Part shown: in pieces, positions 25,529-33,141 of the stretch | How positions within the stretch are numbered: position 1 is the first letter of the stretch | How the letters are laid out: every line of letters starts with the position of its first letter | Source: Mycobacterium arosiense ATCC BAA-1401 = DSM 45069 | Lineage (GTDB): Bacteria > Actinomycetota > Actinomycetes > Mycobacteriales > Mycobacteriaceae | Reading direction: 5' to 3' | Length of the DNA stretch: 33,214 nucleotides | Assembly: GCF_002086125.1 (NCBI RefSeq) | Contig: NZ_MVHG01000057.1 | Location: 1-33,214, forward strand | The notes under the pieces: generated by a model | The model's database searches: none | Told to the model about the DNA's origin: nothing | Seen by the model: the letters and a program-made list of their open reading frames with translations, nothing else | Position numbers and translations under genes: made by a program

Positions 25529-26935
25529 ATGGCTGTAGGAATGGGCAACGAGGTTTCCAACCCGCAAACCCCGCGTCGGTCGGCGGCGAACTGGACGCCG
25601 CTGCCGGTGCCCTGGGCGGTCCAGACCGCCGATCGAATCCCCAAGCAGCGCTACTACGACCCGGAGTTCTACGCGCTGGAGGCGCAGCTGTTCTGGCCTC
25701 GGGTCTGGCAGATGGCCTGCCGACTCGAGGAGATCCCCAAACCCGGCGACTACGTGGAGTACGAGATCCTCGACGACTCGATCATCGTGGTGCGCGTCGA
25801 CCATGACACCGTGCGCGCCTACCACAACGCCTGCCGCCATCGCGGCGTGAAGCTGGTGGAAGGCAACGGGAACCGGCGCACCTTCGTCTGCCCCTTCCAC
25901 GGCTGGTGTTGGGGCGTCGACGGGCGCAACACCTTCGTGCTGCGTCCCGAAGCGTTCGCCGAGGAGAACATGCGTCCCGGCGACCTGGAGCTGGTTTCGG
26001 TGCGCTGCGAGCTCTGGGGCGGCTGCGCGTGGATCAACCTCGACGACGACGCGCCGGCACTGCGCGACTGGATGGAACCGTTCGCCTCGATTTACGACGC
26101 GTGGCGCGTGGAGTCGCTGCGCGTGGAGTGGTGGCAATCGTGCCGGCTGCCGGTGAACTGGAAACTCGCCAGCGCGGCGTTCATGGAGGGCTACCACGTC
26201 CCGCAGACCCATCCTCAGCTACTGCCGTCCGCGCAGACCGAAGCGCCCTCCGCCGCAGTACATCCCGTGGTCGCCAGCAGCCTGTATTTCATGCGCACGC
26301 TCGGCACCGGCATGGGCGGGATGACGCATGAGAACGACATTCGCATCGCCGAAGGCCTGCAGCACATCGAGTTGCCCGCCGACCCGGGCGCGGCGCTGGC
26401 GGCGTGGCGCGCCGCGCTCAACGACGCCGTCGTCAAGTGGCACCGCGCCCGCGGCAGCACCATTCCCGACCTCAACGACCTGGACCGTCGCGGGATCACC
26501 GACGCGATCGGATTCGCCTTCCCGCACCACTTCATCCTGCCCACCTACAGCAGCGCGTCCTCGTACCGCATCCGTCCGCTCGGTCCCGAGGAGACGCTGT
26601 TCGAGATCTGGTCGCTCACCCGGTTTCCGGCGGACGCCTCGACGGGCAAGCCCACGCCTCCCCAACCCATGGCACCCGATGACCCGCGCTGGCCGCCCAT
26701 CCCCGCCCAGGATTTCTCCAACCTGCCCCGGCAGCAGAAGGGCCTGCACGCACGAGGTTTTGAGTTCATGCGGTTGTCCGATCAGATCGAGGGCTTGATC
26801 TCGAACTTCGAACGCGTCATCGACGGTTTCCTGGCCGGGCTGCCGTACGCCACCCTGCTGCCGGCCATCCAGAAGACCAACACCACCATCGATGTACCGA
26901 TCGTCGATCTCGGCTTCGGCGCGGAGGCGCGATGA
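25529..26935 (+). CDS. Rieske aromatic-ring-hydroxylating oxygenase, alpha subunit
   Basis: A 468-residue Rieske non-haem iron oxygenase alpha subunit. The Rieske [2Fe-2S] ligands are Cys102, His104, Cys121 and His124 (CRHRG...CPFHGW). The mononuclear iron site has Glu220 in EGYHVPQTH with His223 and His228. The enzyme inserts oxygen into an aromatic or alicyclic ring, or acts as a monooxygenase. AAGGGA lies about 8 bases before the ATG at 25529. The stop overlaps the FAD dehydrogenase start by 4 bases. No small (beta) subunit, ferredoxin or reductase gene is near, so electrons must come from shared carriers elsewhere, as for other homo-oligomeric Rieske enzymes. Substrate unknown. Confidence 0.94.
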   Translation: MAVGMGNEVSNPQTPRRSAANWTPLPVPWAVQTADRIPKQRYYDPEFYALEAQLFWPRVWQMACRLEEIPKPGDYVEYEILDDSIIVVRVDHDTVRAYHNACRHRGVKLVEGNGNRRTFVCPFHGWCWGVDGRNTFVLRPEAFAEENMRPGDLELVSVRCELWGGCAWINLDDDAPALRDWMEPFASIYDAWRVESLRVEWWQSCRLPVNWKLASAAFMEGYHVPQTHPQLLPSAQTEAPSAAVHPVVASSLYFMRTLGTGMGGMTHENDIRIAEGLQHIELPADPGAALAAWRAALNDAVVKWHRARGSTIPDLNDLDRRGITDAIGFAFPHHFILPTYSSASSYRIRPLGPEETLFEIWSLTRFPADASTGKPTPPQPMAPDDPRWPPIPAQDFSNLPRQQKGLHARGFEFMRLSDQIEGLISNFERVIDGFLAGLPYATLLPAIQKTNTTIDVPIVDLGFGAEAR

Positions 26936-28641
26936 CCACCCGGTGGGACCACTCGGTGGACCTGGTCATAGCGGGCAGCGGCGGGGGCGGCATGGTCGCC
27001 GGGCTGGCCGCCCTGGACTGCGGGCTCGAACCGCTGATCATCGAAAAGCAGCCGCTGGTCGGCGGTTCGACGGGGCTGTCGGGCGGCATCGTGTGGCTGC
27101 CGAACAACCCGTTGATGCGCGCCGACGGGATCGCGGACTCCCACGAGGACGGCCTGGCCTACCTGGCCGACGTGGTCGGCGACATCGGCGCGCCGTCCTC
27201 ACCCGAGCGACGCGAGATGTTCCTCACCGCGGGCTTCGAGATGATCAACTTTCTCACCCGCAAGGGTATCGCGCTGATCCGCTGTGCCGGCTGGAGCGAC
27301 TACTACCCGAACCACAAGGGCGGCAACGCCTCCGGCCGCGCCGTCGAGGGAATCCCGTTCGACGCTGCGCGGCTCGGCAGCTGGAGCGACAAGGTGCAGC
27401 CGCCGCTGGCCCGAAACTACGGATATGTGGTGCTGACCAACGAGTTACGGTCGGTCCAATATTTCAACCGCGCGCCACGCGCCTTCGCCGTCGCGTCGCG
27501 GGTGTTCCTGCGCACCGCGATCGCCCGGGCCCGGCGGCGTCAGCTCCTCACCAACGGCGCCTCGCTGATCGCCCAGATGCTCAAAGCGCTGATCGATCTC
27601 AGCGACGGTGAGCCCCCGCTGTGGACGCAAGCCGCGATGACGGATCTGATTGTCGACGACGGCAGAGTGGTCGGCGTGCGCGTCGTCCGCGACGGAAAGC
27701 CGTTGACCGTCGAGGCCCGCAAGGCAGTCCTGTTGGCCGCCGGCGGATTCGGCCACAACGAACAGATGCGCCGCCGCTACAGCGGCAACCAGCCCAACGA
27801 AGGAAAGTGGTCGATCGCCAACGCCGGCGACACCGGCGAGGTGCTCGAGGCGGCGATGCGACTGGGCGCCAAGACCGACCTGCTCGACGAGGCCTGGTGG
27901 CTGCCTTCGGTTTTCATCGCCAACGGCGGCGCCGTCGCCGCCTCGCTCGGTTCGGGACGCCAGCGTCCCGGCGCCATCTACGTCGACTCGACCGGCAGGC
28001 GGTTCTGCAACGAGTCCAACTCCTACGTCGAGGTCGGCAAGGCGATGTACGCCAATAAGGCCGTCCCGTGCTGGATGATCTTCGACGAAGGCTATGTGCG
28101 CAGGTACGTCACGAGCGCCAATCCACTGAAAACTTTGAAGCGAAACCAGCCGCTGCCGCCCGAGCTGATCGAGTCCGGTGCCGTCACGCGGGCCGCGACC
28201 ATTCCCGACCTCGCCCGCCAGATCGACCTTCCCGCCGACGAACTGGAGCACACGATCCGGCGGTTCAACCAATTCTCGGCCAAGGGGCTGGATCCCGACT
28301 TCGGCCGCGGCCAGTCCGCCTATAACGACTGCCTCGGCGACCCCGGCTATCGGCCCAACGCCGCCATCGGCCCGCTCGACACCGCCCCCTATTACGCGAC
28401 CAGGGTGCTCCCGGCCGACGTCGGCACGTGCGGCGGCGTCATCACCAACGAGCACGCGCAGGTTCTCGACGAACAGGATCGGGTGATCGAAGGTTTGTAC
28501 GCCACCGGCAATACCACCGCGACGGTGATGGGCCGAACCTATCCCGGCGCCGGCGCGAGCATCGCCAGCTCGATGGTGTTCGGTTACGTCGCAGCGCGTC
28601 ACGCCGCCGGACGCAAGATCGCCGGTGAGATGAGCCGCTAG
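26932..28641 (+). CDS. FAD-dependent dehydrogenase, 3-ketosteroid-delta1-dehydrogenase-like
   Basis: A 569-residue flavoprotein of the KstD/fumarate reductase superfamily. The FAD-binding GSGGGGMVAG is at residues 15-24, with GGSTGLSGGIVW shortly after. The C-terminal GRTYPGAGASI carries the Tyr and Gly that match the active-site Tyr/Gly of KstD (SGTYPGPG-like). Such enzymes remove hydrogens next to a ring carbonyl to form a conjugated double bond. GGAGG lies 4 bases before the ATG, inside the end of the Rieske gene. It is the last gene of the operon and ends 9 bases from the convergent crotonase. A steroid substrate is not shown; other cyclic ketones are possible. Confidence 0.9.
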   Translation: MTTRWDHSVDLVIAGSGGGGMVAGLAALDCGLEPLIIEKQPLVGGSTGLSGGIVWLPNNPLMRADGIADSHEDGLAYLADVVGDIGAPSSPERREMFLTAGFEMINFLTRKGIALIRCAGWSDYYPNHKGGNASGRAVEGIPFDAARLGSWSDKVQPPLARNYGYVVLTNELRSVQYFNRAPRAFAVASRVFLRTAIARARRRQLLTNGASLIAQMLKALIDLSDGEPPLWTQAAMTDLIVDDGRVVGVRVVRDGKPLTVEARKAVLLAAGGFGHNEQMRRRYSGNQPNEGKWSIANAGDTGEVLEAAMRLGAKTDLLDEAWWLPSVFIANGGAVAASLGSGRQRPGAIYVDSTGRRFCNESNSYVEVGKAMYANKAVPCWMIFDEGYVRRYVTSANPLKTLKRNQPLPPELIESGAVTRAATIPDLARQIDLPADELEHTIRRFNQFSAKGLDPDFGRGQSAYNDCLGDPGYRPNAAIGPLDTAPYYATRVLPADVGTCGGVITNEHAQVLDEQDRVIEGLYATGNTTATVMGRTYPGAGASIASSMVFGYVAARHAAGRKIAGEMSR

Positions 28642-28650
28642 GGGCCGCCG

Positions 28651-29490
28651 TTACGGGTCAGGCGCGTCGCGGTCGACGAATTCGCGTGGCTTCATGCCGG
28701 ACTGCATCAGCTCGGCCCGCCGCGCCTGCACATCGGACGCGGCGCCGACCATGTTCGTCAGGATGTGGCTGACCTGAAGATGGACCCGCATGCCCATCAG
28801 TTCCCACGCGCGCTTCACGTTGTTCTTGACCGCCATCAGTGTGGTCAGCGGGATTTGGGCGATCTTGCGCGCCATCTCCTCGACGGTGTTTTCGAGCTCG
28901 TCGCGCCGCACCACCTTGTTGAGCAGGCCCCACTCGAGGGCTTGCTGCGCGGTCAGGGTCGGCGCCAGCAGCAGCCAGTCCATGGTGCGGTGCCAGTTCA
29001 TCAGCAGCCACGGCTCGATCATCGTGTGCCCACCGGGTTCGCCGAGGCTCTGGGCGAGCGGCATCTGGAAATACGCGTCCTCGGAGGCGACGCAGAAGTC
29101 GGTCAGCAGGCCGAGATAGATCCCGCCGCCCATGCAGTAGCCGTGGATCTGCGAGATGGTCGGCTTGGGAAATTCCCACAAATACAGCGTCGGCCACAAA
29201 AACAGATCGGCGGTGCCTTTGTAGAGGTCCTCGAATGTGTCCCCGAAATCCGGATAGGGGTTTTCCTCCGGGCCCCACCGCGCCACATGGCCGCCGCAGA
29301 ATCCCTTGCCGTTCGCCTTGAGAATGACGACCTTGATGTCCTTGTCGCGGTCGGCTTCGTGCAGGCAGCTGTCGACCTCGCTGACCAGGACAGCGTCCTT
29401 GGTGTTGGCCTTGTCCACCCGGTTCAGGATGATCCGCGCAATCGGCGGTTCACGCTCATAAATGACCGCTTCCAGGACGCGCCGCTCCAT
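28651..29490 (-). CDS. second crotonase-fold protein, paralogue of the operon's crotonase
   Basis: A 279-residue crotonase-superfamily protein (from the ATG at 29490). The oxyanion segment KGFCGGH and HGYCMGGG is intact, but the two glutamates of classical hydratases are absent: Tyr in GGGIYLG and Leu in MPLAQS. It shares KRAWELMGMRVHLQ, SEDAYF, LWEFPKPTI and EPW-MNW blocks with the 23097 gene, so they are recent paralogues. The Shine-Dalgarno is poor; an upstream TTG at 29544 is possible, but those residues are non-family-like. It converges on the FAD dehydrogenase and is divergent from the thiocyanate-hydrolase-like genes across 109 bases. Confidence 0.87.
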   Translation of the reverse strand: MERRVLEAVIYEREPPIARIILNRVDKANTKDAVLVSEVDSCLHEADRDKDIKVVILKANGKGFCGGHVARWGPEENPYPDFGDTFEDLYKGTADLFLWPTLYLWEFPKPTISQIHGYCMGGGIYLGLLTDFCVASEDAYFQMPLAQSLGEPGGHTMIEPWLLMNWHRTMDWLLLAPTLTAQQALEWGLLNKVVRRDELENTVEEMARKIAQIPLTTLMAVKNNVKRAWELMGMRVHLQVSHILTNMVGAASDVQARRAELMQSGMKPREFVDRDAPDP

Positions 29491-29599
29491 TCTGGTGACG
29501 TTACCGGAGACCGCCGTGCCGGAGTTCGGTTTGCGGTTGCGCAATGTCGGCGCGAGGATTGCAGTATTGACGGCGCTGGACTAGTCGAATGGAGCTGGG

Positions 29600-30439
29600 A
29601 TGACGACTCCGTCGGACCGAGCCGCACAGCTCGACCTGATAGCCCGGCTGCAGTCCTCCTACCCCGAACTCCCCGATGCCCCCACGCCGGATCTCATTGA
29701 CCACGACCGCTTCAACGCCTACGTCAAGACCCCCCACGATGTCGGCGGCGAACCGGACGCCCCCATCGAGTTCGAGAACAAGCAGTACGAGATCTGGGAG
29801 CACAACACCTACGTCATGTGTGAGGTGCTCGGCTGGCGCGGGATCTGGCTGTCCGAGGAGCGCCGCCGGATGGGCAACGTCGACCTGGGCCGCACCATCT
29901 ATCTCGGCCTGCCCTACTACGGGCGGTGGCTGCTGGCGGTCGCACGCGTGCTCGCCGAAAAGCACCACATCGGCCTGACCGAATTGGCCGAACGCATGGC
30001 CGAGGTCAAGGCGCGCTATGCCGACGGCCTGCGCGGAAAGCCCTTGGAGGCCAAGCCCAAGTCGGAAGGCGATCCCGCCGCCGTCCAACGCAACCGGCAC
30101 CACCGCCACGCGGTCGGCAAAGGCGACCCGCAGGTGTATGCCGGACGGTCCGGCGCGCCGAAGTTCAGCGTCGGCGACAGGGTCGTGGTGCGTGATTTGC
30201 CCGTGTTGCATTACACCCGAACGCAGGAGTACGTGCGCGGGGCGACGGGCGAGATCGCGGTGGTCTCGTACGAAAGTCCCGTCGCGGAGGACGAGACGTG
30301 GGACGGGCCAGACCAACAACCCGAATGGTTCTACATCGTTCGGTTCAACCTCGCCGACCTGTGGCACGGCTACACCGGACCCGGCAACGACACGTTGCAA
30401 ACCGAAATCCCGCAACGGTGGCTCGAACCGGCCGGATAG
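29600..30439 (+). CDS. thiocyanate hydrolase/nitrile hydratase beta-alpha fused subunit
   Basis: A 279-residue protein with two parts. Residues about 35-145 (TPHDVGGEPDAPIEF, IWEHNTYVMCE, YLGLPYYGRWL) match the beta subunit of cobalt thiocyanate hydrolase as I recall it. Residues about 165-279 (HHRHAVGKGDPQVYAG, KFSVGDRVVVRDLP, HYTRTQEYVRGATG, EIPQRWLEP) match its alpha subunit, i.e. the SH3-like half of a nitrile hydratase beta chain. In Thiobacillus thioparus these are separate proteins of about 157 and 126 residues; here a linker at about 145-165 joins them. A normal nitrile hydratase beta is about 220-230 residues, so the length favours the thiocyanate-hydrolase type. GGAG is 5-6 bases before the ATG. 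It would dock with the gamma-type chain made next. Confidence 0.86.
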   Translation: MTTPSDRAAQLDLIARLQSSYPELPDAPTPDLIDHDRFNAYVKTPHDVGGEPDAPIEFENKQYEIWEHNTYVMCEVLGWRGIWLSEERRRMGNVDLGRTIYLGLPYYGRWLLAVARVLAEKHHIGLTELAERMAEVKARYADGLRGKPLEAKPKSEGDPAAVQRNRHHRHAVGKGDPQVYAGRSGAPKFSVGDRVVVRDLPVLHYTRTQEYVRGATGEIAVVSYESPVAEDETWDGPDQQPEWFYIVRFNLADLWHGYTGPGNDTLQTEIPQRWLEPAG

Positions 30440-30459
30440 CTTGGCGAAAGGACCTCCGC

Positions 30460-31164
30460 ATGACCGCCCACGAGCACGAGCACGACCGCACCGCCGCGCC
30501 CATGGTCGACGAGATCACCGACTTCGAAGTTCTCGAGATCGCGCTTCGCGAATTGTGCATCGAGAAAGGCATTTTCACCGCGGAAGATCATCGCCGCTTC
30601 ACCGAGTTCGCCGAACAGATCGGGCCCACACCGGCGGCGCGCCTGGTGGCGAAGGCCTGGCTCGATCCCGACTTCAAGGAGCTGGTGCGCTCGGACGCAC
30701 TCGCCGCCAGCAAGGAGGTCGGGGTCGACTGGCTGGAACCGACCGGGTTCGGGACGCCGAGCGACTTCACCGCCCTGCACGTGCTCGAGGACACCCCGAC
30801 GCTGCATCACGTGATCGTCTGCACGCTGTGCTCGTGCTACCCGCGCCCGATTTTGGGCAATTCACCGGAGTGGTACCGCACCCCCAACTACCGGCGCCGC
30901 ATCGTGCGTTGGCCACGGCAGGTGCTCGCGGAATTCGGCCTGATCCTCGCGGAGGACGTCGAGATCCGGGTGGAAGATTCCAACCAGAAGCATCGGTTCA
31001 TGGTGATGCCCGTCCGTCCGGACGGAACGCAGGGTTGGACCGAAGACCAACTCGTCGAGATCATTACGCGCGATTGCCTGATCGGCGTCGCATTGCCCAA
31101 GCCGGGGGTGACCACCAACGCCGTCACCCAGACGCGCCCGGCCGTCCACCCGGTAAACCACTGA
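30460..31164 (+). CDS. cobalt-type catalytic subunit (thiocyanate hydrolase gamma/nitrile hydratase alpha)
   Basis: A 234-residue catalytic chain. The metal-claw motif CTLCSC is at residues 121-126 (Cys121, Cys124, Ser125, Cys126); Thr at the second position is the mark of the cobalt forms, whereas iron nitrile hydratases have CSLCSC. Two of the cysteines are normally oxidised to sulfinic/sulfenic acids in the mature enzyme. The remainder (ILGNSPEWYRTPNYR, VEIRVEDSNQ, RDCLIGVALP) follows the family to its end. AAAGGA lies 7 bases before the ATG, 20 bases after the fused subunit. The enzyme would hydrolyse thiocyanate (to carbonyl sulfide and ammonia) or hydrate nitriles; sequence alone does not separate them. 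The histidine-rich N-terminus is unremarkable. Confidence 0.9.
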   Translation: MTAHEHEHDRTAAPMVDEITDFEVLEIALRELCIEKGIFTAEDHRRFTEFAEQIGPTPAARLVAKAWLDPDFKELVRSDALAASKEVGVDWLEPTGFGTPSDFTALHVLEDTPTLHHVIVCTLCSCYPRPILGNSPEWYRTPNYRRRIVRWPRQVLAEFGLILAEDVEIRVEDSNQKHRFMVMPVRPDGTQGWTEDQLVEIITRDCLIGVALPKPGVTTNAVTQTRPAVHPVNH

Positions 31165-31177
31165 CGCGGGGTGGAAG

Positions 31178-31549
31178 GTGAGCACCGCGCACAGTCCACG
31201 CCGCGTCGAGGACTGCAGCGTCGCGCCGCTGGCGAAAATCGTTGAGCGCGACCAGATCTGGAGCCGGATGGCGGCCAAATACGGGGTCGGCAACCCGGTA
31301 CCACCCTGGAAGACGAGCCTGGACGGAATGTGTGATGCGCTCGACGGCAGCGAGCGCGGTTCAGAGGTGCTCGGTTTTGCCGACCGCCGCGGCGAAGAGG
31401 ACGCCCTGTCGGCAACCGTCTACGCCGGCCTGCCCTATCCGGAGAACCGGTTGGTGGCGTTGGCGCATTCGCTGGTGGTGCGCGGCGTCATCGACGAATC
31501 GGAACTCGAGGAGCGACTGGCCGCGGTGCGGGCCCGGCTGCAGGGGTGA
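31178..31549 (+). CDS. accessory/activator protein of the cobalt hydrolase (nitrile hydratase beta N-terminal-like)
   Basis: A 123-residue protein homologous to the N-terminal half of the fused subunit in this same cluster: YAGLPYPENRLVALAHSLV and ELEERLAAVRARL parallel YLGLPYYGRWLLAVARVLA and ELAERMAEVKARY there. Small proteins of this kind are the cobalt-insertion chaperones (P14K/P15K type) that accompany nitrile hydratases and thiocyanate hydrolases. It follows the catalytic gene by 13 bases, starting at a GTG at 31178 with GGGGTGGAAG directly before it. The operon then ends. A third structural subunit is possible, but the length and place favour a chaperone. Confidence 0.82.
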   Translation: MSTAHSPRRVEDCSVAPLAKIVERDQIWSRMAAKYGVGNPVPPWKTSLDGMCDALDGSERGSEVLGFADRRGEEDALSATVYAGLPYPENRLVALAHSLVVRGVIDESELEERLAAVRARLQG

Positions 31550-31593
31550 CCCACGCCATTTAGCCGTTCGGCCCCGCATAGGCTAAGCTGACA

Positions 31594-31633
31594 ACGACGT
31601 TGGCCGCATTATTTTGTCAGCCAACACCGTCGT
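31594..31633 (+). promoter_or_regulatory. stem-loop in the leader of the DEAD-box helicase gene
   Basis: ACGAC and GTTGGC (31594-31604) pair with GCCAAC and GTCGT (31620-31633): 11 base pairs with a 3-base bulge (ACC), enclosing a 15-base AU-rich loop. It begins about 175 bases before the helicase GTG, after the likely promoter (a TAAGCT-type -10 is near 31583). Long structured leaders are common for DEAD-box helicases controlled by cold or self-regulation. The rest of 31550-31767 shows no other gene. Confidence 0.4.
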
Positions 31634-31767
31634 GGAACGCTTCCTTATCTCCCCCTTGTCTCGCGGCGATCGATTTTGCCATCCGGCAATCTCGCCACCT
31701 CGTGCCCATGCCGCGCGGCGTTTTCGCCTCCGGCGCGGCACCACCGATGCCTGAAAGGCACCGAAAA

Positions 31768-33141
31768 GTGACCACCAGCAACACTTTCGCCGACCTCGGC
31801 GTGCGCACCCACCTGGTCGATGCGCTCGCCGAGCGCGGCCTCACACATCCATTTCCGATCCAGGTCGAGACCCTGCCCGACACCCTGGCCGGCCGTGACG
31901 TTCTCGGTCGCGGCAAGACGGGCAGCGGCAAAACCCTGGCCTTCTCGATCCCGCTCGTCAGCCGCCTGTCGCCGGGCAACCGGCGCCCCTCGCGGCCCTC
32001 GGGCCTGGTGCTGGCCCCCACCCGGGAGCTGGCGGCGCAGATCACAGCGACGCTCGAGCCCCTGGCGCGCGCCTGCGGCCTGCGGGTCACCACGATCTTC
32101 GGCGGCGTCTCGCAAGGCCGTCAGGTGGCCGCGCTGAAGTCCGGCGTCGACATCGTGGTGGCCTGCCCGGGTCGGCTCGAGGATTTGATGAAGCAGCGGT
32201 TGATCAGCCTGGAGGCCGTCGAGATCACCGTCATCGACGAGGCCGATCACATGGCCGATCTGGGCTTCCTGCCAAGTGTCACCCGAATCCTGGCCGCTAC
32301 TCCGAACAGGGGCCAGCGGCTGCTGTTTTCGGCCACCCTGGACAACGGCGTCGACAAGCTGGTGCAGCGATTCCTCCGCAACGAGGTGCTGCATTCGGTC
32401 GACGAGCCGAACTCGCCGGTGTCGGAAATGACCCATCACGTCTTCCACGTCGCCAACGCCGAGGCCAAGAAAGAGGTGGTGCACCGGCTCGCCTCCGGCG
32501 CCGGTCGGCGGATTCTGTTCATGCGTACCAAGCACCAGGCGCGCAAGCTGGCCAGGCAGCTCACCGAGGCGGGTGTCCCATCAGTTGACCTGCACGGCAA
32601 CCTGTCTCAGCCCGCGCGCGAACGCAACCTGGCGATGTTCGCCTCGGGCGGTGCCCGGGTGCTGGTGGCGACCGATATCGCGGCGCGCGGCGTACACGTC
32701 GACGAGGTCGAGCTCGTCGTGCACATCGACCCACCCGCCGAGCACAAGTCCTATCTGCACCGGTCCGGGCGGACGGCGCGGGCGGGAAGCGCCGGTGACG
32801 TCGTCACCGTGGTCCTGCCCGAGCAGCGGCGCGACACCCAGCTGCTGATGCGCAAGGCCGGCATCCAGGTCACCCCTGTCCAGGTGACCGCCGCATCCCA
32901 GGCGGTGCAGGCGCTCGTGGGTGAGGTCGCGCCCTACCAGGCCCCCGCACCCGTCCGGGCGCCGGTGCGCACGCCCGCGCCGCATCGGCCCAACTCAAGC
33001 AGTCAGCGGCGTCGTCGGACCAGCCGGTCGCCGAAGAGCAATCCCGCGCCCACCGAATCCGCGATCTCGCACCGCAGCGGTTCGCCCGCCCGGCGGCCGG
33101 ATCGTCGGCGCGCCAGCCGCGCCCAGGGGGCGGCCGGCTAG
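31768..33141 (+). CDS. DEAD-box RNA helicase (RhlE/DeaD type)
   Basis: A 457-residue ATP-dependent RNA helicase. In order: the F-aromatic and Q motif (FADLGV, PIQ with Gln32), Walker A GKTGSGKT at 49-56, PTREL at about 84-88, DEAD at 157-160, SAT at 188-190, then domain 2 with LHGNLSQ, VATDIAARG and HRSGRTARAG. A basic, low-complexity tail of about 80 residues (rich in Arg, Ser, Pro) probably grips RNA. It remodels RNA and ribosome precursors, often in the cold. I start at the GTG at 31768 (MTTSNTFADLG) with GAAAGG 9 bases upstream; the frame is open to 31600, including an ATG at 31747, but the extra residues do not fit the family. Confidence 0.94.
   Translation: MTTSNTFADLGVRTHLVDALAERGLTHPFPIQVETLPDTLAGRDVLGRGKTGSGKTLAFSIPLVSRLSPGNRRPSRPSGLVLAPTRELAAQITATLEPLARACGLRVTTIFGGVSQGRQVAALKSGVDIVVACPGRLEDLMKQRLISLEAVEITVIDEADHMADLGFLPSVTRILAATPNRGQRLLFSATLDNGVDKLVQRFLRNEVLHSVDEPNSPVSEMTHHVFHVANAEAKKEVVHRLASGAGRRILFMRTKHQARKLARQLTEAGVPSVDLHGNLSQPARERNLAMFASGGARVLVATDIAARGVHVDEVELVVHIDPPAEHKSYLHRSGRTARAGSAGDVVTVVLPEQRRDTQLLMRKAGIQVTPVQVTAASQAVQALVGEVAPYQAPAPVRAPVRTPAPHRPNSSSQRRRRTSRSPKSNPAPTESAISHRSGSPARRPDRRRASRAQGAAG

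Noticed and set aside
24485..26212. 575-codon minus-strand open frame across ligase and Rieske genes
   Set aside because: It spans two genuine genes and has shadow-type composition.
29491..29599. TTGACG box at about 29568 as a -35 element for the thiocyanate-hydrolase-like operon
   Set aside because: No matching -10 sequence lies at the proper spacing, so the promoter cannot be placed with confidence.
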